Shown piece after piece: positions 22,061-33,400 of a stretch of DNA of 64,000 nt. The notes under the pieces are model-generated. The model worked only from the letters and a program-made list of their open reading frames with translations. It was not told the DNA's origin and did no database searches. How positions within the stretch are numbered: position 1 is the stretch's first letter; each line of letters begins with the position of its first letter. Source of the stretch: Nyssa sinensis (taxonomy: Eukaryota > Streptophyta > Magnoliopsida > Cornales > Nyssaceae); contig CM018048.1 in the NCBI GenBank assembly GCA_008638375.1, positions 7,621,589 through 7,685,588 of the forward strand, read 5' to 3'. Position numbers and translations under genes: made by a program.

Positions 22061-22843
22061 TTGTTGGCAGGATGGGCTCCACACCCTATAGCCTTCAACA
22101 TGTTTTTTTTTTTTAAAATTCATTATGGATGCTTCCTTGTGATTTAATTATATAGATAATTAGTCTTTAGTTTAATTTTGGGACTTAATTTGAGCGTGAC
22201 TCCACGCTTTTATGTTTCATTATTTTAAGTCCACTCAGTCTTTTATTTATTTGAGTTAAAGTCTATTTTTAGGGATATTTTTCTTAAATGAAATTTTTAC
22301 TCCTAATTATGATACAAGGTTTGCAATATTTTCTTACCTTATCTCAATTGTTGCTCCATTGAGTTCTCCACCAATGTCTATACAGCCTCTATCTCATTAG
22401 TCAATCGTGTGAAAATCCTTCATTTAATGGGTTACAAATAGGGTTACAAATCCTCTTTGAAGCCTCATTTTTGTCATCCCTCTTGCGTCATAGTGAAAGA
22501 GTTTTAACTCTTGAGTTACAGATCATTATTGTAGTTGTTGTCATTACCAACGTCGTCTTCGCCTCTACCGTCATCATTACCTCTGTTGTCATCGTTACCT
22601 CTATCATCGCTATTACCTCCCTCAATAGCATCATCCAAGAAAAATGAGGTGCAATTGTGCCACCCTTCTGTGCTACCGGATCGACATGGAGCATCCCCAC
22701 GTTGTGGTCTGGGTCTCAGTACCCAAGGCCATACTTGCTTTTATACACAATAGTATGTTTTTCCATACGACCGACAAACATTTATAATGGACTTTAGTTT
22801 CAAAGAGAGAATAAATAGTGATTAGAAAGAGAGTTGTGGGCCT
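22061..22843. other. Region downstream of element 3, possibly LTR-like
   Basis: No gene. It includes ATGGGTTACAAATAGGGTTACAAATCC (about 22426-22452) and a trinucleotide-biased stretch (TCATCATTACCTC-type, 22530-22640) that opens spurious frames. Position and composition would fit a decayed LTR of element 3, but no second copy exists in the window to confirm this. Confidence 0.3.
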
Positions 22844-23002
22844 ATGACAATGGAAACTAGGGTTTTGAAATGGCTTCTTTGTCTTCTTTTCATCTTGTTG
22901 AATATATCGATCTCTACATCAGCTGAAGGAGAGTATGTGTTGGCTTTTGGTTACTTAAACTCTTTTGAAACTGTGACCAATCAATCTTACATAACACCTT
23001 GA
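22844..23002 (+). CDS. Possible first exon of a small secreted protein (unrecognised)
   Basis: ATG codons at 22844 and 22850 are followed by METRVLKWLLCLLFILLNIS and ISTSAEGE. This is a textbook signal peptide: a short basic start, an uninterrupted hydrophobic core, and small residues before a Ser-Ala cleavage site. Unspliced, the frame stops at TGA 23000-23002 (52 aa). A donor-like GAGA|GTATGT lies at 22933, so the real exon may be 22850-22932. The family is not recognised. A possible 3' exon lies at 23472-23539. No expression evidence; the chance of a fortuitous hydrophobic frame in AT-rich DNA is real. Confidence 0.35.
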   Translation: MTMETRVLKWLLCLLFILLNISISTSAEGEYVLAFGYLNSFETVTNQSYITP

Positions 23003-23172
23003 TTGTATTAAGAACTATATTTTAGACTCTTACTAGGCTATGTTTGTTTACTTATTTTTGTTTTATGGTGGTCATTTGGCAAGTTTATTGAATGAGTGTT
23101 GTGTCCAAACAGTGAAATTTCACATTTTGATTTATTTGATTGTATAACACCTTGATTCTATTAAGAACTATA
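22991..23172. repeat. Direct repeat, 29-bp core, 153 bp apart
   Basis: ATAACACCTTGATT(G/C)TATT followed by AAGAACTATA occurs at 22991-23019 and 23144-23172 with one mismatch. The sequence between them is only loosely related. Confidence 0.75.
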
Positions 23173-23471
23173 TATTTTTAATCATTTACATGTTTAACTA
23201 TAATTCTTTGATAACCTACATGTTTGAATTTTAGTTCGCTTTTGCAAATTAGTCATCTTTCACATGTCAAAATTGAAAGAACAAGTTAAAGAAATTCTAG
23301 TAAGCTACCTCTACCACTCATTGTCTTTGTTGGAGAGTGAAGTTTCACTATCTTAAATTCTTTTGATTTTTTATTTATTATTATTTTTCATTCAATTGTA
23401 ATTGTTCAAAATATGTGATCTTATATACTTTCCACGTCATGGAAGTTTGTTGAATATGTAATGTTGTTCAG

Positions 23472-23539
23472 ATCCTCCAAATGGAGAAAGCAACTATGAT
23501 GAAGTTGTTGATTTTGATCCAATTAAGCATCCATCTTGA
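23472..23539 (+). CDS. Possible terminal exon of the small secreted-protein candidate
   Basis: It follows an acceptor-like TTGTTCAG. In one frame it encodes DPPNGESNYDEVVDFDPIKH, then PS and TGA: acidic, with Tyr and a His-Pro end, a composition seen in secreted peptide hormone precursors. The frame relation to the 22850 exon is not resolved, because the simplest splice (phase 2) puts it out of frame; an intermediate exon near 23255-23301 is conceivable. Very tentative. Confidence 0.22.
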
Positions 23540-24962
23540 AGTTGTACTATGAACATCCATCTTGAAGTGTTTTTTCCTCATTCATATGATTAAATAGATA
23601 AATAAGTAAGCTATTTTAGCTAAGTTGGAAACAAAACACATTGTATCAAAACTTTAAACTGCCATAACTTTGTGTTCAATTGTCCATTTTCATGAATTAT
23701 ATATGAATTTCATGTTTTTGTTTTTGAGATCTAGCCAACCAAACTGACTCAGGTGTTTTACTAGTTTCACAAAAAATAGTGAAATTTCAGTATTTTGGAC
23801 CTTTTTTTTTGTTGCAAAATTTCAAATGTAATATGGATCTAGTTTGATAGATCTTAATTTGTAGTATCCAAATATATAAATTTTATTGAAAATAGATTTA
23901 TATATTATGAGATAATGAATTTTGAAAGTTAAAAAATTTTCTTGAAGCGTGCACAATTCGCACAAAGAGAATCACAGTAATATGCATGGAAGGGCAGTTT
24001 TCTCCAAAATAAAATAAAATAAAAAATTAGAGCACTACTGGGAATAAAATATTTTGCCTGGGACCTATTCTATGTTTTGGTCTTATATGTGTACCGTTGG
24101 AAATTCCCTTCAATAAATTTTAAATACATCAAGGTCAAATTATCAGTTTTTATACCAATTATTGTGAAATCAAATTTAGGTTTGAGACCACTGGCTATTG
24201 TCAATGAAAAGTGTGTGCGTGTCTACATATTTATATTTATATAGAGATGGTTAAGGTTAGAGATGAACCAGTTAGTGAAGGTGACACAACATGAAAAGTG
24301 ATAGGATGGATACGAAAAATTCAATATCCAAAATGGGAGAACAATCAATCCAAGCAAGAGAAAATTCTATAAAATTTGAAAATTGTACTTTATTAGTGAT
24401 AACTAAATAATAGAAATTTATTACACTAAATTTATAAGTATAAGAAACTACTATTTTGATTAGGAAACCACAACTCGTATATATAAATCCTAAAAAGTTA
24501 GAAAAGTACAGAAATTCGAATAAAATCAAATTTGAGGCTTTTGTTAAATTGAAGCCAATAATAGATTCTAGATAAGATAAGAAAAAGATAGAAAGAAACC
24601 AAGACTCAAAAAGAGTTTCCTATGCAAAGTAATTGTAGAAACAAAACTTTTCAAAAATAGTAAAATTGTCTAATTGAAGGGCTAAATGATGAATTTGTTA
24701 GAAATTCACCATAGTAATAGAATAGGATTGAGTTTGAACCGTTGGGTCGTCACAGGTCAAACTATGGTGGTTTTCGAGTACGGATATATTGAGGTGACCC
24801 AACCCAAAACATTTTTGAAAAATCTTTTCAACCTCTTTCACAAGGCAATTTAACTTCAATTTGGAGTTCTTTTTGTCCCATTATTGTATAAACTCTTCCA
24901 CTACTTGTTCTACATTAGAAGGTTAGCCTTCTATATTGGCCCTCCAAATGATAGCATGAAAA

Positions 24963-24994
<32 letters not shown>

Positions 24995-26265
24995 CACATA
25001 CACAGTTTGATATTAAAATAACCCTAATTTCATAACACGATTCTCCATTTATAAGGTATTTTTACTTTGGGCGGTTCTGGGTACAGTTGCAAAACTCAAA
25101 CCATTTTCATTTCATTATGTAGCTTTCACTCTAAATTTGACTTAAAAAATCTCAACATCGCACTTTTTAAGTTTATTTGATTTCATTTCCAACATTCTTT
25201 CTCAAGTTGAAAACAATTTTCAACATTTATTTGTTTATGCTTTACCTCTGCAACCATATCTATTTGAATGGCCGGTTCTATTTCATCCCAATTCCATTTT
25301 ATTCAATGAATTATGATTCATCATAGAAAATATTGATTCAAATTGGGCTACAGAATTATGAAGTTAGATGGAACAAATATACTTTTGAACCAATTTTGAT
25401 ATACATCAAGGAGAGCAAAGTATAAATACATCATTTTTTTTTTTTTAAATAATGATAGGCAAAGACGCACACAAATGAATCAAAAGTGACATCAAGAACA
25501 AAAAAGAGTTCCATCTGTTTTGAAGAGTTGAGAAAAAAAGGTAATGAGGTAACGCATGAAAACTAAGAGAGAATATAATAAAGAAATTAAGATAAATAAA
25601 TTTCCAACTTATGTCAAAAAAAAAAAGGAAAAATAAAGGAAGATATAGATTTTTAAAACTAATTTTGATTATTACATAAATAAGTATTATATAATTGATT
25701 AATATTTAAAATAATTTGATAAAAGACAATGTTTAATGATTACATATAAAGAAAATTATTTATTTTTGAATTTCAATTTCTTTTCTTTAAATAAGAAGTT
25801 GTTTAAAAAAAAAAAAAAAATCAGCATGTGAGCTTATGATATAATTGATTTTTTTTATATAATCAAAGGTAAATTATACTACTTTTCCTATTAGAGTTTG
25901 TTTTTTGATGGTGTTAATGAATAAATTAAAATTACCGTATTATCCTTCAATTTTAAATTACTTTTAATTTTTTAAATAAAATAAATTAATATTAAAAAAT
26001 CTCATATTTTCTCTCTCTCCTCCCTAGAATCAAAGACCCATATCAGTCACAGAAAAAATCACAATTTTATTCTCACTCTGTTCAGTGCCCCATTCAACAT
26101 TCTTTTATTTGAATTTCGTAGCCTTTCTTTATTTTGCATAACAAAAAAGGAGAGTAGCAAGAAAAAAAAAAAAAGTGGCATTAACACACTCGAGAGTTTT
26201 TGGTTGATTGTAACAACCAAGATAATCTTGTAATGAAATATTGAGTTTTTCAGAGAGGGCAGAGC
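23540..26265. other. Intergenic AT-rich region
   Basis: No gene supported. It contains a (CT)n microsatellite at 24969-24995 and A-runs near 25615-25628, 25804-25820 and 26161-26174. A segment at 25866-25960 (GGTAAATTATACTACTTTTC) resembles the AT-rich dispersed repeat family. A frame at 24272-24529 on the minus strand has no conserved features. Confidence 0.4.
24969..24995 (+). repeat. (CT)n microsatellite
   Basis: About 13 CT units following a run of C. Confidence 0.95.
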
Positions 26266-26384
26266 TGTTGGATTATCCCACATCGCCCCATTCAAGCTCT
26301 TCTGTGTTAGCTATAAGGCCTTTTGACCCCTCTCCTTAACACCATGTTTTTAAGGAGTTGCATGAGTTGGGCTTCATTTCAACA
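26266..26384 (+). repeat. 5' LTR of TRIM
   Basis: 119 bp, bounded by TSD AGAGC on the left and the primer-binding site TGGTATCAGAG on the right. Confidence 0.93.
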
Positions 26385-26463
26385 TGGTATCAGAGTCTGG
26401 TTTGAGCTTGCCCACAGCGGCACACGTAAGCTCCGAGCTTCGGGCTTCTACGGTCCAGTGAGG

Positions 26464-26582
26464 TGTTGGATTGTCTCACGTCGCTCCATTCAAGCTCCTC
26501 TGTCCTGGCTATAAGGCCTTCTGGCCCTTCTCCTTAACGTCATAGTTTTAAGGAGCTGCATGGGCTGGGCTTCATTTCAATA
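26464..26582 (+). repeat. 3' LTR of TRIM
   Basis: 119 bp, aligned without gaps to the 5' LTR and followed by TSD AGAGC. It is preceded by TCCAGTGAGG, a short purine-rich tract. Confidence 0.93.
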
Positions 26583-26587
26583 AGAGC

Positions 26588-28131
26588 AACGACGAAGGAT
26601 GGTGGATTCTGTCGCCATTATCATTTAAGGGTTTGCAGATGGTCTAAGAGAGGGACAACGACACCAACGACGTCGTCATTAGACGATTGTATTTGTGGTT
26701 ACCAATGATCAGATCTACTTGTCTTGATTTGCTTCAGATTTCCTTCTGTCCCACGATTTTCTTCAGATTTGCAACAACATCAAATGTTCTTAGAAATCGA
26801 TTTTTTTTTAAAACCGAACCGACTAAATCAGTTCTAAAATTGAACTAACTTAATTTTTTTTTAAAACCAAACTAACCCATTGAGATCGGATCGATTTTAC
26901 GATTCTTGATTTTTTTTGTGCACCCTTGGTATAAATTATTATGAGAGATCGGATTGATTTTATGATTCTTGATTTTTTTTTTGTGCACCCCTGGTATAAA
27001 TTATTATGAGAGGTGAAATGATGGTAAAATATTTTATGAAATGGATAAGATTCTTATATTCGAGCTGTTTCAAAGTAATTGCAATAGAATATGTAAAATG
27101 ATCCTCTATGCTGAATCTATAATTCAACATAGCACATACTAGCGAAGCTCCTTCCAAGACCTTTCACGGTTTCCCCCAATAATTTTAAGACCATTACCAT
27201 GTTTAACTTCCACAAATTTTCAAGCTGTCCAGTAGAGAATTAAGCTTTGATTGTTTCACAGATTTAGTCAGAAATCAGAATAAAGAAAAATATAATGGAA
27301 AACAATTTTTCTTTATTTTTCTCTTTTGCAAATAAAGTTAGAATATTAATAATTTGAAAAAAACCTCCATTATGGCCCTTGTTTAAACTTATTTTCACAA
27401 GGAGATTGAGCCTCTGCTAGCTTCTTTATGCAAAAGCTTTGTCAATAACAGAAATGAAAATGGTTTCTCTCCATTTCAAATATATGAACTCAATTGTCGT
27501 TCAAAAGCTTCAATAATAATATAGTCAAATCAAAATATATGAACTCAAACATTTAGATAACCCTATTTCTAATACTGATTCAATAAAATTCCTTCCCATT
27601 ATTTCAAACACAAACACAAACACAAAAAATAAAAATAAAATAAATAAATAAAGGATTTTAGTTTGCACTAGGTTTTTCAACATTGATTAATAAAGACATG
27701 AAAATGAACATTATAGAAGTAGGTGCTCATTACTTTTCACTTCTTATTAAAAAGAATAGCAGGTTTTGTCCTTGCAGATGAGAATCCAGCATACTTCAGC
27801 AAATTGGAAATTTTTGATAAGCATATGTACAACACATTGTTGGTGTAGTAAAGCATAATCCAAATCACCTGTAACCAAATACCCATAAGCTAGACATAAT
27901 TGCAGATTTATAGCTATAAATTTAGTGAAATTTACGTTTGGTTACTCATTTAAGAAACATGAAGATTGAATGGTCCCAAATGAAGACTGCCACTTATATA
28001 ACAGCTCCTAGATTTACAGTTATAAACTGCATGGAAAAAATGATATTCTCCTTAAGTTATTGTATTCTATCAATTCACTTTATAGCCTTATGAGTTTATA
28101 ATTGTTGGGCTAGTTGAGTCATAGTATAGTT
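26588..28131. other. Intergenic region
   Basis: No gene. It includes a 63-bp tandem duplication at 26882-27007 and otherwise AT-rich sequence with no long frame. Confidence 0.4.
26882..27007. repeat. 63-bp tandem duplication
   Basis: Copies start at 26882 and 26945. Both read GAGATCGGAT(C/T)GATTTTA(C/T)G and contain TTGTGCACCC(T/C)TGGTATAAA, then TTATTATGAGAG. Near-perfect, so relatively recent. Confidence 0.9.
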
Positions 28132-28683
28132 TTTTTATACTAGTGAAGACTTCAAAATAAGTCAAACAAAATTATAGTGTGTGATCATGAACATAAAGCA
28201 TTTTGTTGCCAACACAAAACTTCATAATTACTCTAACAAAAAAGCTATAAATACACACATCATGTACTGCATCCATTATTAGAGTATGTGTTTAATTTTT
28301 TAGGTATGGACGTTGTAGGGTTTGTATTTAATTCTATACATACCCTTTGTAATATTTTGTATTGAAAATAGGTTAGAAAGACCTTAGGATTATGTTTATT
28401 TTTAGTCTTTTTATACTAGTGAAGACTTCAACATAAGTCAAACAAAATTATAGAGCGTGATCATAAAGATAAAGAATTTTGTTGCCAACACAAAACTTCA
28501 TAGTTGCTCTACCAAAAAAGGTATAAACACGCACAACATGTACTGCATCCATCATTCAAGTATGTGTTTAATGTTTCAGGTATGAACCTTGTAGGGTTTG
28601 TATTTAATTCTACACATACCCTTTGTAATATTTTGTATTTACAAAAGGTTAGAAAGACCTTAATATTATGTTTATTTGATCTT
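28132..28683. repeat. 276-bp tandem duplication
   Basis: The anchor ATACTAGTGAAGACTTCAA occurs at 28137 and 28413. The copies run in parallel through TTTTGTTGCCAACACAAAAC, ATGTACTGCATCCAT and GTAGGGTTTGTATTTAATTC to AGGTTAGAAAGACCTTA. Identity is high but clearly below 100 percent. It contains no recognisable gene; the frames across it have no conserved motifs. Confidence 0.92.
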
Positions 28684-30154
28684 AGGTTATTATCATAAGA
28701 TAAGGTTGTTTTGAAATGGAAAGTCAAAATTATGGCTTGTCTGTTCGAATGTGGCTCTTAACTGTTAGACCTTCTCTTGGTCATAATTTCCAAACAACGG
28801 TGTTTGAAAGTTATGTAAAACAACTCCAAACCTTGAAAGTTCGAAAGTGGTCATGAATTGTCCAAACGTAGCCTATCCATTGGAACACGAGTCTTAAAAC
28901 CTGTGAATTCGATTGACTAACTAGTATCCTAATTCTGTTAGGTATTGCATTAGTCTATATATATTGTTTTTTAACGAATACACATACAAAGATAGAACCC
29001 TAATGACAGACACATCGTTGAATCCTAGAGAGTTTAATGAGAGTATCATTCATGAATTAGGATTGTCTACTATATACCTTTCATAAAAACCTAGTTTATG
29101 TAATCTTTGCTAATTGTTTTCTAAGCATTTAGTAGTTACAAATAGATCACTGCATAGGGGCTTGTGCACTTGTTGGAGTGGAATTGAGGATTGTGATCAA
29201 GGAAGGTATTGGCTTGTTGTGGAGATCGGAGAGCGAACAAAGGGCAAGTGAAGCCGTAAGAAGAAGAAAGAAGGAAAACTAATTGAGGATTAGCATTAAT
29301 CCATAGGGTGGTAGCCAATGGCGGACCTAGAGGCTGTGTTGGGGGTGCAAAAAATATATATACCAGAGATGTTATAGAAGTATTAAAATTTTTGAGGCAG
29401 TAATTTCTAAATTATAGTAGAAAAAAAAAATTCCAAAATTTTGGAGGGGCGGTGGCTCGCTCTGGCCATCCCCCAGGACCGCAACTGGTGGTAGCACGTT
29501 ATTATCTATGTTTGTAAGCTTTCTACCTCTTGTGCTTGGATTGGCTTACTAATCCTTTTCATGAGAGTTTTTTCACTATAAATCTATGTATTGATTTTTC
29601 TTGTGCTTATTCGTGTCGCATGATTAATATTAACATTGGCCTTGATATAAATAAATTAAGAATAGTCTTGTTCTTAGTCTTCTTGCATGATTAAAATTAA
29701 TACTTGGCCATGATATAAATAAATTAAGATTAATTGCCTTCACTTTTCTTGTGGTCATTCTTGTTTTATATATAATTAATATTAGCATTTAGCCATGACA
29801 TAAATAAATTAAGAATCCTACTAAAGTCTTCGGATAATTTGAATAACTATCTAATATTAATGATTCATGTTTAGTTATTTAGGATGAAATAACTAAAGAA
29901 CAAATTTGGGACACTGCGTAATTCTAAGAAATTTATTTTTTCTACCTCACAATTTGATAAAGTAGTTAATTTCCCCTCCTCGTTACCAAATTAGCTCTTT
30001 GGAATTTGCAATTACATTTAGATTTCTAAGAGCAACTTTCATTGCTTCCTTTTTTTTTCAGCTTACTTTTCTTTGTTAAAATGACTAAAATGATCTTTTT
30101 GTTTTGTGTTCTAGAATTTTTAATGTATTTTTTCAAATCTATACATAGATTGTT

Positions 30155-30192
<38 letters not shown>

Positions 30193-30377
30193 CCTATTAA
30201 ATCCTGCTTTCTCATCTATATTTCTAGAAAAAAAATTAATATGAAAGTTTTTCCAAGTTACTAAAAAAGGGGGAAAAACAAAAGAAGAATAAAAAAAAAA
30301 AGAAAAAAAAAAAGGGAAAGGAAAAGGTGAAGAAAGGATCAACCTGCTTAACTGTCGTAGCTGCATATTATTATGCA
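28684..30377. other. Intergenic region 3' of the NLR gene
   Basis: No gene. A block at about 29310-29510 (GGCGGACCTAGAGGC.. GAGGGGCGGTGGCTCGCTC.. CCATCCCCCAGGACCGC) looks like a common plant dispersed repeat with ends related to 6455-6490. Three similar ATTAATATTA.CATT.GGCC segments occur between 29625 and 29800. A CA/TA microsatellite lies at 30155-30192. Confidence 0.4.
30155..30192 (+). repeat. (AC)n(AT)n compound microsatellite
   Basis: About 10 AC units followed by about 9 AT units, just downstream of the NLR stop codon, so probably within its 3'UTR or trailer. Confidence 0.95.
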
Positions 30378-30421
30378 TCATCTTCTGCTTCTTTTTCTTT
30401 TTCTTCTTCCACTGCCAGTCC
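30378..30421 (-). CDS. NLR exon 4: short basic C-terminal tail
   Basis: After acceptor TTTTTTCAATAG at 30422, phase 1 reading gives GTGSGRRKRKRSRR and TGA (30378-30380). The tail is strongly basic and resembles a nuclear localisation signal. Intron 3 would be 134 bp with a good polypyrimidine tract. It is supported by splice sites and phase only; the purine-rich sequence makes a chance match possible. Confidence 0.55.
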
Positions 30422-33400
30422 CTATTGAAAAAAACACGAAAAGAGTGTAACAATACGTAAAGGGTTAGTCAAATATTCTAAAGCAACGTAATGAACCACA
30501 TATTGTTGAGAAGAAGGTTGGTATGTTATAATTTCATGACTCCAGAGTACCTTACCTTTCAACACTTTCTGTTCTACATACACATTTAGATTTCCCATCC
30601 AAGGCAATATACTATCTTCATTTTCATATATCATTATCTCTGGCATGTTTACTTGTCCAAAAGCAAAAGCCTGCATTTTCATACATCGCTCTAGCGTTGC
30701 AAATTGCAGTGACGGCAAATTCAAAGCATAATTTGCATTGCAGAATCTTGTGAGGTTTGGTAGATTTGAAAGTTCGAGATTCCACAATTGAGGAAACTCA
30801 ATCTGATTGATGACTTCTTCCACTCCTTCGCTTGCAACAATTTCTTCCATGACCTCGCATGATGCTATTTTGAGTTCTTCTAGTCGTTCAAGAGTAGCGA
30901 TTGAAGAAGGGAATAGATTTCTCAAATTCCCACAATCCCGAACTTCCAGTATCTGAATGGAATGAAGCGGAAGACTACCAATGCCTATCTCTCTTAAATT
31001 GAACAGGGAAATGAGATACAACTTCTTTAGCCGAGGAAGCGCAACCTGCCAATCTCAATTCATTTATAAGTGATTTTTAGTAACTGAATGGTGAAAATTT
31101 GTTCATAGAGTTTTTTTGTTTAATTAACATAGTGTCTGTCAAAGCAGATTTTTACTTTGTTCTAACATTACAGAAATTTGTCCTGTTGAATTGTTGTATT
31201 AGTGGGCTGGTCTTGTCCAGGCCCATATGGGTTCCTAATAACCCAAGGCCCAAGATTCTTTATTTGCTCTCTTAAATCCCTAAAGCAGTTTGTAATCTGC
31301 CGAGAGGGTTTTTCCAATTCAGCAGCAGCAGTGAGCAGTAGAGGGAAATACAGAGAGCAGCCATATATATGAAAGAAGGGGAAAAATACATGGGTAGTTC
31401 TTGAAACTTTTTCTTCTATTTCTACCACTTCCATTCAAACCTATTGGAGCATGAGACTACAAAGGAGGTTTGCTTTATTCAATTTGATAGTTTGAAGGTG
31501 GCTTTGTGGTAAGAATTTGGGATTGTTGAGCTTTGGTGAAACTCTCTAATTTTTCTTCCTTATTGAATTAATCTCTTGTTTTGGGTATAAACTTGAGATA
31601 GAAAACCATTGTATTCATTCTTTGATATAGTGGATTGATCGGAGTTTGTCCCGTGGATGTAGGTTGAGATCTTCTCACCGAACCACGTAATTTTTGGTGT
31701 TGTGTTTCTTTTATTTTTATTCCTGCTCTTTAAGTGTTTGATATATTGCTTCATAGACATACTTAGCTTTGGCATTGATTTAAATTCACTAATAGACTTG
31801 ATATTTGTCTTGAGTGAATATTTTCATTATTAATTCATATACTAGGCAATTGTATTTGTGGCCCAACAGAATTTAGGTAGAAAAAAATGAGGTGATATTT
31901 TGGGAAATAAGAAATTTTGCATCTCATCAAAATAATTTTCTAATATTACAGAAATTTGTCCTGTTGAATTATTTTTTTAAAATTAGTCAAACATTTGATC
32001 TAAAAAGTTGAAAGATTAATAGTCAAATCAAATCAATAAAAAATATGATAGTTTAGTAATCAGTATATTAATCTGCATTGGGCCCCAAAATTTTTCTTGT
32101 TGAAAATCACACCAAAATCTCATGCAAATTCATCAACATTGTTTTTTTTTGGATCTCGGAAAATATGATGTTTAACGTTGAAAAAGAAGAAGTACAAGGA
32201 ATATGAAGTTTGGTAGATATACTATAACTCACATTTGGTACTTTTCAATTCATTAGGCAGCATGCACAAAACACGTAATTGGGAACATCCATTCATTTTC
32301 ATCTACTTATCTTTTAAGTGTGGTAGCATAACTCAAGAGTATATGACCATTTATATATTTTATATTCAGTAAATGGCATAATAGTTCTAGTCATAACGCC
32401 GTTAGTAGAATATTTCATTATCATTTACATATTTCATTATGTTATCCCTTTACCTTTATTTTTGGACGATATTACAACAACTGCCGTTAGTAGAATACAA
32501 AGATTTGAAGAGGCAGCCTAAAGTACAATGCTCCAATGCTTATCCAATCCAGCCAACTAGGAAGCGATGTTTGCTATTGTGAATGATACTATTAAATATA
32601 AATTATTCTATCAATTGATTAAAATAATATTATGTTTAATATTAAAATAAATAATATTATGTGTAAATAATATGATATCTAATATTAAAATATCTAATAT
32701 TGTATCTAATATTAGAACAAAACAAATAATATTATATAATATTGATAATACATATTTAATATTAAACATAATATTATTTATACAAGTATTATTTATAAAA
32801 ATAATTTAATTATAAATATATAATACATTACAAAATACACAATTTAATAAACAAGGGCAATAGAGACAATTCATATTAAATTTGTACTGCTCATCCAAAT
32901 ACTACAAAATCATTTAAGCACTTATTAAATACATTCATCCAAACACTCAACAACTTAATTCAAATTGCACTTTTTAACAACTACTTAATTGAAACCGTAC
33001 TTTTTTACAACTCATTCAAACGAGCACATTAAAGGGAAAAGTATTTATAAGTCCTACTTTTTCTTCTATTAAGAGTTAATAAGTTCCAATAATCTCTAAT
33101 GAGACCAGCAAACTCTACTTTTGTTTCTGGATTGGTTAGCTATGGATGATTTGAATTGTTAGGACTATGGAGTCCGATATTGTAATTAGCTAATCCGGTT
33201 AGACAAAACATGTTTTGTGTGTAATCCTTACATAAGTCCTACGAGTGAGTATCTCGATGTTCGTTTTTCTTCAAGTTCGTCCAAGAGACATTACCGTGTA
33301 TCACTACTGGTCAACTTGATTCTCGAAGGATAAAATGGACTTTTGTATTTGATTTGGATCTCACACACTCACATCATGCATGCATTGCATATAGATTTTA

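Larger units (their letters stand above)
26266..26582 (+). mobile_element. TRIM (terminal-repeat retrotransposon in miniature)
   Basis: Two 119-bp LTRs (26266-26384 and 26464-26582) start TGTTGGATT(A/G)TC.CAC and end TTTCAA(C/T)A. They flank a 79-bp internal region. Immediately after the 5' LTR is TGGTATCAGAG, the standard plant primer-binding site for initiator tRNA-Met. The 5-bp target duplication AGAGC is present on both sides (26261-26265 and 26583-26587). There is no coding capacity, as is typical of TRIMs, which rely on proteins of autonomous retrotransposons. LTR divergence is visible but modest, with all landmarks intact. Confidence 0.95.

Noticed and set aside
22535..22753. Ser/Pro/Leu-rich 72-codon frame
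   Set aside because: Trinucleotide-biased TCATCATTACCTC-type sequence; no start context or homology.
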